NCBI RefSeq assembly: GCF_050433445.1
Contig: NZ_JBNPXF010000014.1
Coordinates: 1 to 64,000 of the forward strand
Length of the DNA: 64,000 bases
Direction of reading: 5' to 3'
Origin: Kroppenstedtia sanguinis
Lineage (GTDB): Bacteria > Bacillota > Bacilli > Thermoactinomycetales > DSM-45169
In this document: positions 53,376 through 60,200 of the stretch, one piece after another
How the letters are laid out: each line of letters opens with the position of its first letter
Position numbering within the stretch: the first letter of the stretch is position 1
Notes under the pieces: model-generated
Told to the model about the DNA's origin: nothing
The model's database searches: none
The model's input: the letters and a program-made list of their open reading frames with translations, nothing else
Program-made: the position numbers and the translations under genes

Positions 53376-54133
53376 GGCCCTTCGACTTATAGGCATGTTT
53401 CAAACTTACAGCCAAAGCAGCCCAGTTCCTTAAAGGATTTCAATTCCTTATAGGTACGATCTAAACGGTTTTTTGATCGTGATCGTCCTGCTGCTTGTTC
53501 TTTGTTTCAATTCCTTATAGGTACCATCTAAACGGGTGGGCGGAATGGAAGGCCAGACAACACATTGGCCGTTTCAATTCCTTATAGGTACGATCTAAAC
53601 TAGCGGGAAAAAGTGGGGTAATTCTTCGGTGCTGAACAGTTTCAATTCCTTATAGGTACGATCTAAACCCGGTGGCCCTTGTCACTCTTCTTTCACTCGG
53701 AGGTTTCAATTCCTTATAGGTACGATCTAAACGCTCTTCAATCCGGGAAAATTACCTTCGATGAGTTTAAGTTTCAATTCCTTATAGGTACGATCTAAAC
53801 GAGTTGACAAATACCCCCTCCTGTATGTCACCGTTCGAAGTTTCAATTCCTTATAGGTACGATCTAAACGGTTTTGACAAGGTTTTTAAATCAAAACTGT
53901 CAACCCTGTTTCAATTCCTTATAGGTACGATCTAAACGCGAGGATATCCAAGAAATATGCAAAGCCCTTGTGTTTCAATTCCTTATAGGTACGATCTAAA
54001 CGCAGCGTGCCCCAGCTTTCGGTTCCCCAATCGTGAGTTTCAATTCCTTATAGGTACGATCTAAACTTGCCTATGGGATCTTGGTCTTGTGGAATCTCTT
54101 CATGTTTCAATTCCTTATAGGTACGATCTAAAC
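53376..54133 (-). CRISPR. CRISPR array 5 (12 repeats incl. 1 degenerate)
   Basis: Repeats GTTTCAATTCCTTATAGG then TACGATCTAAAC start at 53437 (first base A), 53504 (one change, ACCATC), 53571, 53639, 53703, 53771, 53840, 53908, 53972, 54037 and 54104. A decayed distal repeat lies at 53376-53405. Eleven intervals of 31-39 bases. Repeat changes sit at the distal (older) end. Read on the minus strand. Confidence 0.98.
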
Positions 54134-54310
54134 CCATTTTACCCCCACGCCTATCGGCTTTTCAAGATCCAATCCAAACTCCGATTTCCGATAAATTTTC
54201 ACTGGCGATCGCCGGAACCCTTGATAGATTCACCCAAATCGCCACTTAACAAATGTCGTCGATCCCTGGGGGTTTTTACGCTACTGGAGATCGACGACTT
54301 CAAATTCACA
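54134..54310 (-). promoter_or_regulatory. Leader of array 5
   Basis: Same design as the other leaders: TTGAAA, 18 bases, TAAAAT at the junction with the repeat, and a hairpin at 54251-54300 (arms GTCGTCGATC / GATCGACGAC). Similarity to the other leaders stops after the hairpin, where the tetR promoter region begins. Confidence 0.8.
54251..54300. repeat. Leader hairpin motif, copy 5
   Basis: AAATGTCGTCGATCCC and the complementary TGGAGATCGACGACTT enclose a diverged loop TGGGGGTTTTTACGCTAC. Confidence 0.8.
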
Positions 54311-54359
54311 AAAGGTTGGATCCCGTACCGAGTATATATAAGGGTAAAAAAAGACATTG

Positions 54360-54400
54360 TTGACAGAGCTGAAGAATCATTGTAATTTATTTAGTAAATA
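54360..54400 (+). promoter_or_regulatory. tetR promoter with palindromic operator
   Basis: TTGACA (54360-54365) and TAATTT (54383-54388) are spaced by 17 bases. A perfect palindrome TATTTAGTAAATA (54388-54400) overlaps the end of the -10 element, an ideal place for autorepression by the TetR protein encoded downstream. A related AT-rich TTTA...TAAATA sequence lies before the monooxygenase gene at about 55038-55051. Confidence 0.65.
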
Positions 54401-54434
54401 CTTAACCAATGATTGGCGACGGAGGAGAATCGCG

Positions 54435-55025
54435 ATGAAGAAAAGAACGAATCGCCAACAACAGGCGCTGGAGACAAAAAACAATTTGATCGATGCGGCA
54501 CTTCGAATTTTTTCCCGTAAAGGATTCGGCGAAAGCACCACCAAAGATATCGCCAAAGAAGCAGGGGTTACCGACGGTTTAATTTATCATTACTTTAAGT
54601 CGAAAGAAGACCTGCTTTGGGCGATTCTGGATAAATACACGCTCTTGCATCAGATGCAGGAAGAGTTGAGCAGGATGGACCTTGAGGCCCCACTTGACCA
54701 ACAACTGATCGTTTATTTCCAAAGTTTGTTTCGTAGTCTCCATGAGCAACAACATTTGGTGGTTTTGTGCTTCGGCGAGGCAGGACGTAATCCGGAAATC
54801 CGTAAGCGACTGAAAGGCATCATTCAAAAAGGCGTGGAACTCCTGCATGCCTTTCTTGAACCGCGCGTTCGAATGGCATCCTACGACCTTATGATCGCCA
54901 TTCGCAATATACAGACCGCCATGGTTCTTCACTTTCTGATGACGGATCGATTTTCCAACGATGAAAAGGAGCGAAACCGATATATCGAGACGTCGGTTCG
55001 CCAATTTATGAACGCATTGCAATAA
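54435..55025 (+). CDS. TetR/AcrR family transcriptional regulator
   Basis: A 196-aa repressor-type protein with a typical N-terminal helix-turn-helix (about residues 14-62; ALRIFSRKGFGESTTKDIAKEAGVTDGLIYHYFKSKEDLLWAIL) and a helical ligand-binding domain. The ATG at 54435 follows GGAGGAG. It is encoded on the plus strand, opposite to all surrounding CRISPR-Cas units, and probably controls itself and the following monooxygenase gene. The inducer is unknown. Confidence 0.93.
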   Translation: MKKRTNRQQQALETKNNLIDAALRIFSRKGFGESTTKDIAKEAGVTDGLIYHYFKSKEDLLWAILDKYTLLHQMQEELSRMDLEAPLDQQLIVYFQSLFRSLHEQQHLVVLCFGEAGRNPEIRKRLKGIIQKGVELLHAFLEPRVRMASYDLMIAIRNIQTAMVLHFLMTDRFSNDEKERNRYIETSVRQFMNALQ

Positions 55026-55077
55026 TTTTTGTTCTGTTTACTTATTAAATACATAATAAATGAGGAGGCCATTCAAA

Positions 55078-56337
55078 ATGAGTTCCACTAAATTGAAATC
55101 TTCCGTCTCACACAAAAAAATGAATGTAGATGTTGTCGTGGTCGGAGCCGGACCGGGAGGTTGCATGCTCAGTTACCTACTCGCCAGGAGCGGAGTCGAG
55201 ACCGCTCTTCTGGAACGACACCAACGTCTGGATCGGGAATTTCGCGGTTATTTTTTTCAGCCTTTGGTATTGAAACTGTTCGATCAGATCGGACTATTGG
55301 AAGACGTTTTAAAAATTCCGTATCAGCATGTTGATATGTTTCAATTTGTGGATCACGGAAAGACGTTGTTCGAAGTCCGGTTTAATGAACTTGATCCTCC
55401 CTTCAATTACGGATTGAACATCCCGCAACCGCCGCTGTTGGAATATTTCATCCGGGAAGCGTCCAAGTTCCCTAATTTCACCTATCTCAGCGGAACGTCA
55501 GCCAAGGGACTGATCAAACAAGGGCATTCTGTACACGGGCTCAGAGCAAGAAGCTCACAGGGGGAAATTGAAGTGCACAGCCGATTGGTCGTCGGCGCCG
55601 ACGGTCGTTATTCAACCATTCAGAAACTGGCCAAGATCGGCCAGACGATGGACAAATTTGAATTTGATTTTGTCTGGTTCGATATGCCCAAAGCATTAAA
55701 TAAAGATTATCCGCCACAAATCAAAATAGAAAAGGAAGGCATGCTGATCTATATCCCAAAAGGGGAAGATCTCGTACAGGTCGGTTGGGTGATACAGAAA
55801 GGAACATACCCCAAATTGGTAAAAAAGGGTATCGATGATTTCATCCGCACTTTAATCGCTATCGAGTCGGATTTACGGGACGTATTGCCTCAACATCTCA
55901 CAAGCTTCAAGCAATGTTCTGTTCTGGATATTCAAGTTGGAATGGCGGATGTATGGGTGAAAGACGGCCTGCTTCTTATTGGAGATGCTGCTCACGTCGC
56001 CTCTCCATTTTCCGGACAAGGCAACAGTTTGGCAATTCAGGACGCGGTCGTTGCTCACGACATGATCATGAAAGCAATCGCGTCTCAGCCATCCGGTATT
56101 CTGCAGGAAGCAATACTGAAAAGCTACGAGCTGTACCGCAAACCGGCAGTAGCGGAAATTCAAAAAATCCAATCGATGCAGGCACATCTGATCACAGTGA
56201 AAAACCCCCTGCTTCTGGGATTGCGCCGCGCGGTCATTCCGATCCTCCGGCAAACGTCGCTACTCGAAAAAATGCGGGACAAAATTGCGTTGGGCGTTCA
56301 GGCTGTGGACGTGAATACTTCCCATTTTCGATCGTAG
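55078..56337 (+). CDS. FAD-dependent monooxygenase
   Basis: A 419-aa flavoprotein of the aromatic hydroxylase (PHBH/UbiH-like) fold. The dinucleotide motif VVVGAGPGGCMLSYLLARSGVETALLER is near residues 20-47 (GAGPGG 23-28), the DG motif VVGADGRYSTI near 172, and the GD motif GDAAHVASPFSGQGNSLAIQDA near 302. The ATG at 55078 follows GAGGAGG by 9 bases. No signal peptide. With the TetR gene 52 bases upstream it forms a two-gene unit, probably for hydroxylation or inactivation of an aromatic or polyketide-like compound; the substrate is not deducible. Confidence 0.9.
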   Translation: MSSTKLKSSVSHKKMNVDVVVVGAGPGGCMLSYLLARSGVETALLERHQRLDREFRGYFFQPLVLKLFDQIGLLEDVLKIPYQHVDMFQFVDHGKTLFEVRFNELDPPFNYGLNIPQPPLLEYFIREASKFPNFTYLSGTSAKGLIKQGHSVHGLRARSSQGEIEVHSRLVVGADGRYSTIQKLAKIGQTMDKFEFDFVWFDMPKALNKDYPPQIKIEKEGMLIYIPKGEDLVQVGWVIQKGTYPKLVKKGIDDFIRTLIAIESDLRDVLPQHLTSFKQCSVLDIQVGMADVWVKDGLLLIGDAAHVASPFSGQGNSLAIQDAVVAHDMIMKAIASQPSGILQEAILKSYELYRKPAVAEIQKIQSMQAHLITVKNPLLLGLRRAVIPILRQTSLLEKMRDKIALGVQAVDVNTSHFRS

Positions 56338-56344
56338 CGAAATA

Positions 56345-56478
56345 GGCTTGTACTACCCCAGCCTCCCTCGCCAACAGAGAACTGCGCGACATCCTCAATG
56401 CGGAGTAAGAACATCTGGTCAAAACCTTTCTGCAAGAGTTCCCGGAGTATATTGGAGAGGAAGGGTATAATAAATAAC
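56345..56478 (+). pseudogene. Decayed 3' fragment of a paralogue of the 39837 gene
   Basis: Translation gives LANRELRDILNAE, a stop, then EHLVKTFLQEFPEYIGEEG, which aligns with LADEQLHDLPDEEYEEVAKIFLQEFPEYISDIG, the end of the 39837 protein. The stop replaces the Tyr in EEYEE. Only the last third is present, and there is no start. It lies right after the monooxygenase gene and before a relic CRISPR repeat. Confidence 0.75.
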
Positions 56479-56512
56479 CCCCCCGCCCGGCGAAGAACAC
56501 CGAGCGGGGGGT
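56477..56512 (+). terminator. GC-rich hairpin after the gene fragment
   Basis: The stem ACCCCCCCGC / GCGGGGGGT with an inner CGG/CCG pairing lies just past the fragment's stop. T residues follow only weakly. It is the likely terminator for the tetR-monooxygenase transcript. Confidence 0.55.
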
Positions 56513-56538
56513 GGCTTTGGGATGATCATGATTCCTTA

Positions 56539-56568
56539 ACTTCAATTCCTCGTAAGTACGTTAGAAAC
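56539..56568 (-). CRISPR. Relic single repeat at the right edge of the array region
   Basis: ACTTCAATTCCTCGTAAG then TACGTTAGAAAC matches the repeat of arrays 2 and 3 at most positions. It is followed by CCACCAAAAAG in place of the leader start CCATTTTAAC, and by a leader-type hairpin at the normal distance. No neighbouring repeat exists. Confidence 0.75.
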
Positions 56569-56685
56569 CCACCAAAAAGCCGATCCGAAGCCATATCTCC
56601 GTAAATCCATCATATGGAAAATGTCCTTTAAGATCAAGATATGTTCGATTTCTTCCCATTATATCAAGTAATCTCGTCATTTTAG

Positions 56686-56737
56686 CTTTGTCATCGATCC
56701 CCAGGGGTTTTTACCCTACTGGGGATCGACGACAAAG
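56686..56737. repeat. Leader hairpin motif, orphan copy after cmr6
   Basis: CTTTGTCATCGATCCCCAG and CTGGGGATCGACGACAAAG form a stem of 19 positions with one mismatch, around a small inner hairpin GGGT/ACCC. It is the longest stem of the seven copies. It lies 7 bases past the cmr6 stop, so it may now act in ending or stabilising the cmr transcript. Apart from these elements, I see nothing in 56569-56685. Confidence 0.8.
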
Positions 56738-56743
56738 ACTTGG

Positions 56744-57850
56744 TTAACTTTCCTCGTGCAACACCGCCTGGATGCGGCGGATTTTCTCCTTATTCTTCTT
56801 ATTGGGTTTTTTCCAATGATCCAATCGGTATTTTTGATACCAATCAGCTAAACGCTGGGCAATCTCCATTCGATCCGCTAGGGGGGTATCCTCCGCCTCC
56901 ATCCGGTCCAGCCATTTATCGGTGAGAACCTTCATAAATCGATCCGAGTCCTGGTCATACCCGTCTTCTTCCATCTCCCGTTCCACCGGGGTCATCTCGG
57001 CCAACTTGGCTTGTCTCTCCTGTTCCCGTTTCTGATCTTCAAGAGCCTGTTTCCACTCATTTTGCTTTTTTTTATCCACCACAAATCGACCATATCCCAC
57101 TGCCGTTTTTGCTCCGGCTCCAATCCATTCCAACGCCTTCTGCAACCAATCCATGACCGTTTCTACATCTTCCTCATGTTTTCCCAGCCGTCGTGGAGCC
57201 AGGGAAAAGAGGAAGGGTTGATTCGCTGCTACCGTCAAAAAGGGGATCGGGACGGGGGCATGCCAGTCCACCGGTGCCTTTCCCTCTTGGTAATACGGTC
57301 CATAATGAGGGGTCATCACATCTGCTTCCAACTGGATCGGGGCAAGAGGGATCGCATCGTAAAAAATCACGCTCCCTACACTAGCGGTGGATGAATCTTG
57401 GTAGCCAAAAATTCGGTGCACATCTTTTTCATCCACTGCCTCCTCCCACCGTTCCGCCCAAGCCCGTACCAATCCTTTTACCGACGAACCTGGTAGATAA
57501 GCGGTGCCCAATGTCGGGTGCCAGGCAAATCCGTTTTCCACAGGATGGGAACGTCCCAATCCCGTGACGAACCGACCTTCAGTCTTCGTATAAAGCAGCA
57601 TTCCGGAGCCGCGGAGCACCATGGATTTCATTCGCTCCACCAGCTCACGGATCCCAGCTTGATCTCCAGTTTCTCCGATGACGCCCTCAATCCAGCGGGA
57701 TTTATCGGTTCCTAAAGTCCAGACACCATCTTGCTGACTCCAGACATTGCAAAATTTCTCATACCACAAACCGGTATGGCTATTTGGCGGGCGAAAACCG
57801 GGAACAAAATCATTTAGGTACAGAGGAAGGAGCCCTGTTTGTTTATCCAT
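56744..57850 (-). CDS. cmr6: Cmr6, type III-B effector subunit
   Basis: RAMP-fold subunit at the end of the Cmr backbone. The 368-aa product contains the RAMP pattern LGTAYLPGSSVKGLVRAWAE in its first third and KTAVGYGRFV, a glycine-rich loop, near residue 260. The C-terminal quarter is highly charged and helical (KQALEDQKREQERQ onward), an extension beyond the RAMP core. The start at 57850 follows GGTGGGTGA; it overlaps cmr5. Last gene of the operon. Confidence 0.9.
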   Translation of the reverse strand: MDKQTGLLPLYLNDFVPGFRPPNSHTGLWYEKFCNVWSQQDGVWTLGTDKSRWIEGVIGETGDQAGIRELVERMKSMVLRGSGMLLYTKTEGRFVTGLGRSHPVENGFAWHPTLGTAYLPGSSVKGLVRAWAERWEEAVDEKDVHRIFGYQDSSTASVGSVIFYDAIPLAPIQLEADVMTPHYGPYYQEGKAPVDWHAPVPIPFLTVAANQPFLFSLAPRRLGKHEEDVETVMDWLQKALEWIGAGAKTAVGYGRFVVDKKKQNEWKQALEDQKREQERQAKLAEMTPVEREMEEDGYDQDSDRFMKVLTDKWLDRMEAEDTPLADRMEIAQRLADWYQKYRLDHWKKPNKKNKEKIRRIQAVLHEES

Positions 57851-58280
57851 TCCCGTTTTCACCCACCGTTTCTGGCTGCTTCAAATAAGCGACTGCCAAT
57901 TTTTTATGCCACTCCAGCAAAGCCATCGTCTCTGCCCGCGCCCGAAGGTAGGTAGAGCGATCGCCTGTGATCAAGGCTTCTAATAGATCCTCCGCCTTTG
58001 CATAGGGAGCCCGAGGATCCTCCCGGCACAACCAATCCTGTATATCCCGATAGAGGAGATAGTGGGGATCCGTCTTTTCATTTTCGGAACCCACTGCCGC
58101 TGCTCGTAGCTGGGCCAAGGCTTGTCCGAGACCATTGCCGAGGATTGCTGCAGGCAGACGTTCCGTGTAATCGGCGTAAGAGTCAGCTTCTGCTTCGGAA
58201 AAATTCCTCTTTATCTGCTTCACCTTGGTGAGAGAAAATTGGGCCCGCTCGAGATCAAGCATCCGCTTTTGGTCCGACAT
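57843..58280 (-). CDS. cmr5: Cmr5, type III-B small subunit
   Basis: Small helical subunit lining the target-RNA groove. The 145-aa product is mainly alpha-helical with LPAAILGNGLGQALAQLRA and a C-terminal RAETMALLEWHKKLAVAYL, both matching the Cmr5 pattern. It overlaps the start of cmr6 and follows cmr4 after 13 bases. Confidence 0.88.
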   Translation of the reverse strand: MSDQKRMLDLERAQFSLTKVKQIKRNFSEAEADSYADYTERLPAAILGNGLGQALAQLRAAAVGSENEKTDPHYLLYRDIQDWLCREDPRAPYAKAEDLLEALITGDRSTYLRARAETMALLEWHKKLAVAYLKQPETVGENGNG

Positions 58281-58293
58281 CTTGAATCCCCCC

Positions 58294-59118
58294 TCAATCT
58301 ATCATCGACAGGACACACCAGCCCTGACCGATAGTTTCATTTCCCCCGACCTGCAGATAAGAAGGAGTTTGAAGCCTCCCATGCAAGGAATTCAACCTTT
58401 CCTCCTGTCCCGGGCGGGCCATCAACAAGCTGTAAAACAGGGTGTCCGGAGGTAAGGTCTCCTCATACCACAAACTTTCACTTTGCTTGTTTCCATCCAA
58501 TGAATTGCGCGCCTGTACGGAAAGTCCGAATTGAGCAAAGTGGGAAAAATCATCGTTATGGAGAACTGCCAATTGTGATCTCAAACGATTCTTCACGGAT
58601 TCATGAGCAATCAGTGGCTTGATCCCTTCTGCTAAATCTTTCACTTTCTCCGACTCCGACCTTTTAAAAGAGAGCTCCTCCAGGAAGAGGAACTCTTCTC
58701 CCTCTCCTCCCTCTTCTTCCTTCTTAGCCACGATCACTTCTCCCGGTTGAGGTTCCAGCGTCACATGGAGCCCCTCTTTACCGACCATCTGTAAATCCCG
58801 TGTTAATCGTTCCAATATATACGGACAGGTAATCCAACGATAATGACCGGTCAAGGAGCGAATGGGTAACAACAGCAGACGTCCATCAGCCACTGCAATT
58901 CCACCGGCGCCACCTTTGCTACCGAAAATTTGTGTGATCGTTTCCCATTTCTCCAGCTCCGCCTTGTCCCGCAAGGCGCCTTTCAAGCTGGAACCCACGA
59001 TCACCGGATACTGAGTCGTCGCCTCCCGAGCTACAGGCAGATCGATCACCCCAGTCGTTTGACCGCTTCCTGGATGAAGCGATGTTTCTGCCAACATTCC
59101 CATCATCAAACTCTTCAT
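58294..59118 (-). CDS. cmr4: Cmr4, type III-B backbone RNase
   Basis: Backbone subunit that cuts target RNA at 6-base intervals. The 274-aa RAMP protein has LAETSLHPGSGQTTGVIDLPVAREATTQYPVIVGSSLKGALRDKAE near the N terminus; the catalytic Asp of the family is expected in the GVIDLPVAREA loop and is present. The start at ATG 59118 shares four bases (ATGA) with the cmr3 stop and follows AGGAGGGG. Confidence 0.93.
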   Translation of the reverse strand: MKSLMMGMLAETSLHPGSGQTTGVIDLPVAREATTQYPVIVGSSLKGALRDKAELEKWETITQIFGSKGGAGGIAVADGRLLLLPIRSLTGHYRWITCPYILERLTRDLQMVGKEGLHVTLEPQPGEVIVAKKEEEGGEGEEFLFLEELSFKRSESEKVKDLAEGIKPLIAHESVKNRLRSQLAVLHNDDFSHFAQFGLSVQARNSLDGNKQSESLWYEETLPPDTLFYSLLMARPGQEERLNSLHGRLQTPSYLQVGGNETIGQGWCVLSMID

Positions 59119-60200
59119 TTCGTCCCCTCCTGCCATGTTCCAATCACCACTTCTCCCATCCCGTAAGCCTGCTGGTTTCCCGTCAACCTTCCGTGCAACT
59201 CCTTGATTTGATCCAACTCTTCCCTCTTCGCCTCATAAAACCAAGTGCTCCCTGGAGGAAGAAGCGAAGTAAGTGGACGCGGCCGTCTTTTTTCGAGATC
59301 CCAGCCCCCCACTTGCAATACCTTGTCAATGGAGGCAGACACACAACGCCCTGGAATCTCCGCTAGACCCTCTCGAATCACTTGACAAGGGTTTGGATAG
59401 GAACCCGGTGTCAGTAAGGACACCGTAAATCGCAGGAGATCTCCTTCAGGAGTCAAGGACGGAGAAGGAAGTCGATCTCTTGGTTCTGATCTTCCTTCTG
59501 TAACCGTGACATGGGCGATCCGACCTTCCCCACCCAGGGAGACACCAAAGGATCCTTCCGGATGCCTGTCTTCCGGAATCCCATCCACCTCTACCTCGAT
59601 CTGTAGCTCCGACTTTGGACGGGTGTGGATGGCACCATACAATTCTCCCTCCTTGGCCGTCCGTGTCTTGCAATCCCAACCGATACCGACCCGATGCTCC
59701 GGCTCCCATAAATCCCCTGCCTGGAAAAATGTCTCAGTTGGAGGGATTCCTCCCGCAAGCGCTGCCTCCAGTCCGGCAGCGGTCAACCAGCCGGATAAGC
59801 GCTTACCCACCCTCTTTTTCTCCAGTTTAGGCAGGCGCACCAGACCCATATCACACTCCACCTCTTCCCCCAGTACCAATCGGACCGGCGGTTCTCCCTT
59901 TTTGCCAAAGAAGAGGTGAGGAGCGGGATAGAGACGTTCTCCTCTGTATCGAAGATAGGGGCCGCGCAAACGGAGAACCCCCAGATCCTTCGAGGAACCC
60001 AAACCCGCGGGCAATCCACCCTTGTCATTGGGTGACCACCCTTGTCTGCGGGCCAGGGTCGTTCGGATCGCTCCCTGCAAAGTGGACATCAAGGGAGGAA
60101 ACCTGCCCACTGGTTGAACGTTTCCCCCTTCCCCCTGGCGAAAGGGAGTTCCATCACGAAAAAACAGGGTATCCAACGCCCGAAATGACCAAATTTTCAT
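59115..60200 (-). CDS. cmr3: Cmr3, type III-B effector subunit
   Basis: Cas5-like RAMP subunit that, with Cmr2, holds the crRNA 5' handle. The 361-aa product begins MKIWSFRALDTLFFRDGTPF, the standard Cmr3 N terminus, and has the GI(R)GW-type conserved segment replaced by VGIGWDCKTRTAKEGELYG. The start at 60200 overlaps the cmr2 stop as ATGA. An extended frame to 60293 is not supported by a ribosome site. Confidence 0.92.
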   Translation of the reverse strand: MKIWSFRALDTLFFRDGTPFRQGEGGNVQPVGRFPPLMSTLQGAIRTTLARRQGWSPNDKGGLPAGLGSSKDLGVLRLRGPYLRYRGERLYPAPHLFFGKKGEPPVRLVLGEEVECDMGLVRLPKLEKKRVGKRLSGWLTAAGLEAALAGGIPPTETFFQAGDLWEPEHRVGIGWDCKTRTAKEGELYGAIHTRPKSELQIEVEVDGIPEDRHPEGSFGVSLGGEGRIAHVTVTEGRSEPRDRLPSPSLTPEGDLLRFTVSLLTPGSYPNPCQVIREGLAEIPGRCVSASIDKVLQVGGWDLEKRRPRPLTSLLPPGSTWFYEAKREELDQIKELHGRLTGNQQAYGMGEVVIGTWQEGTK

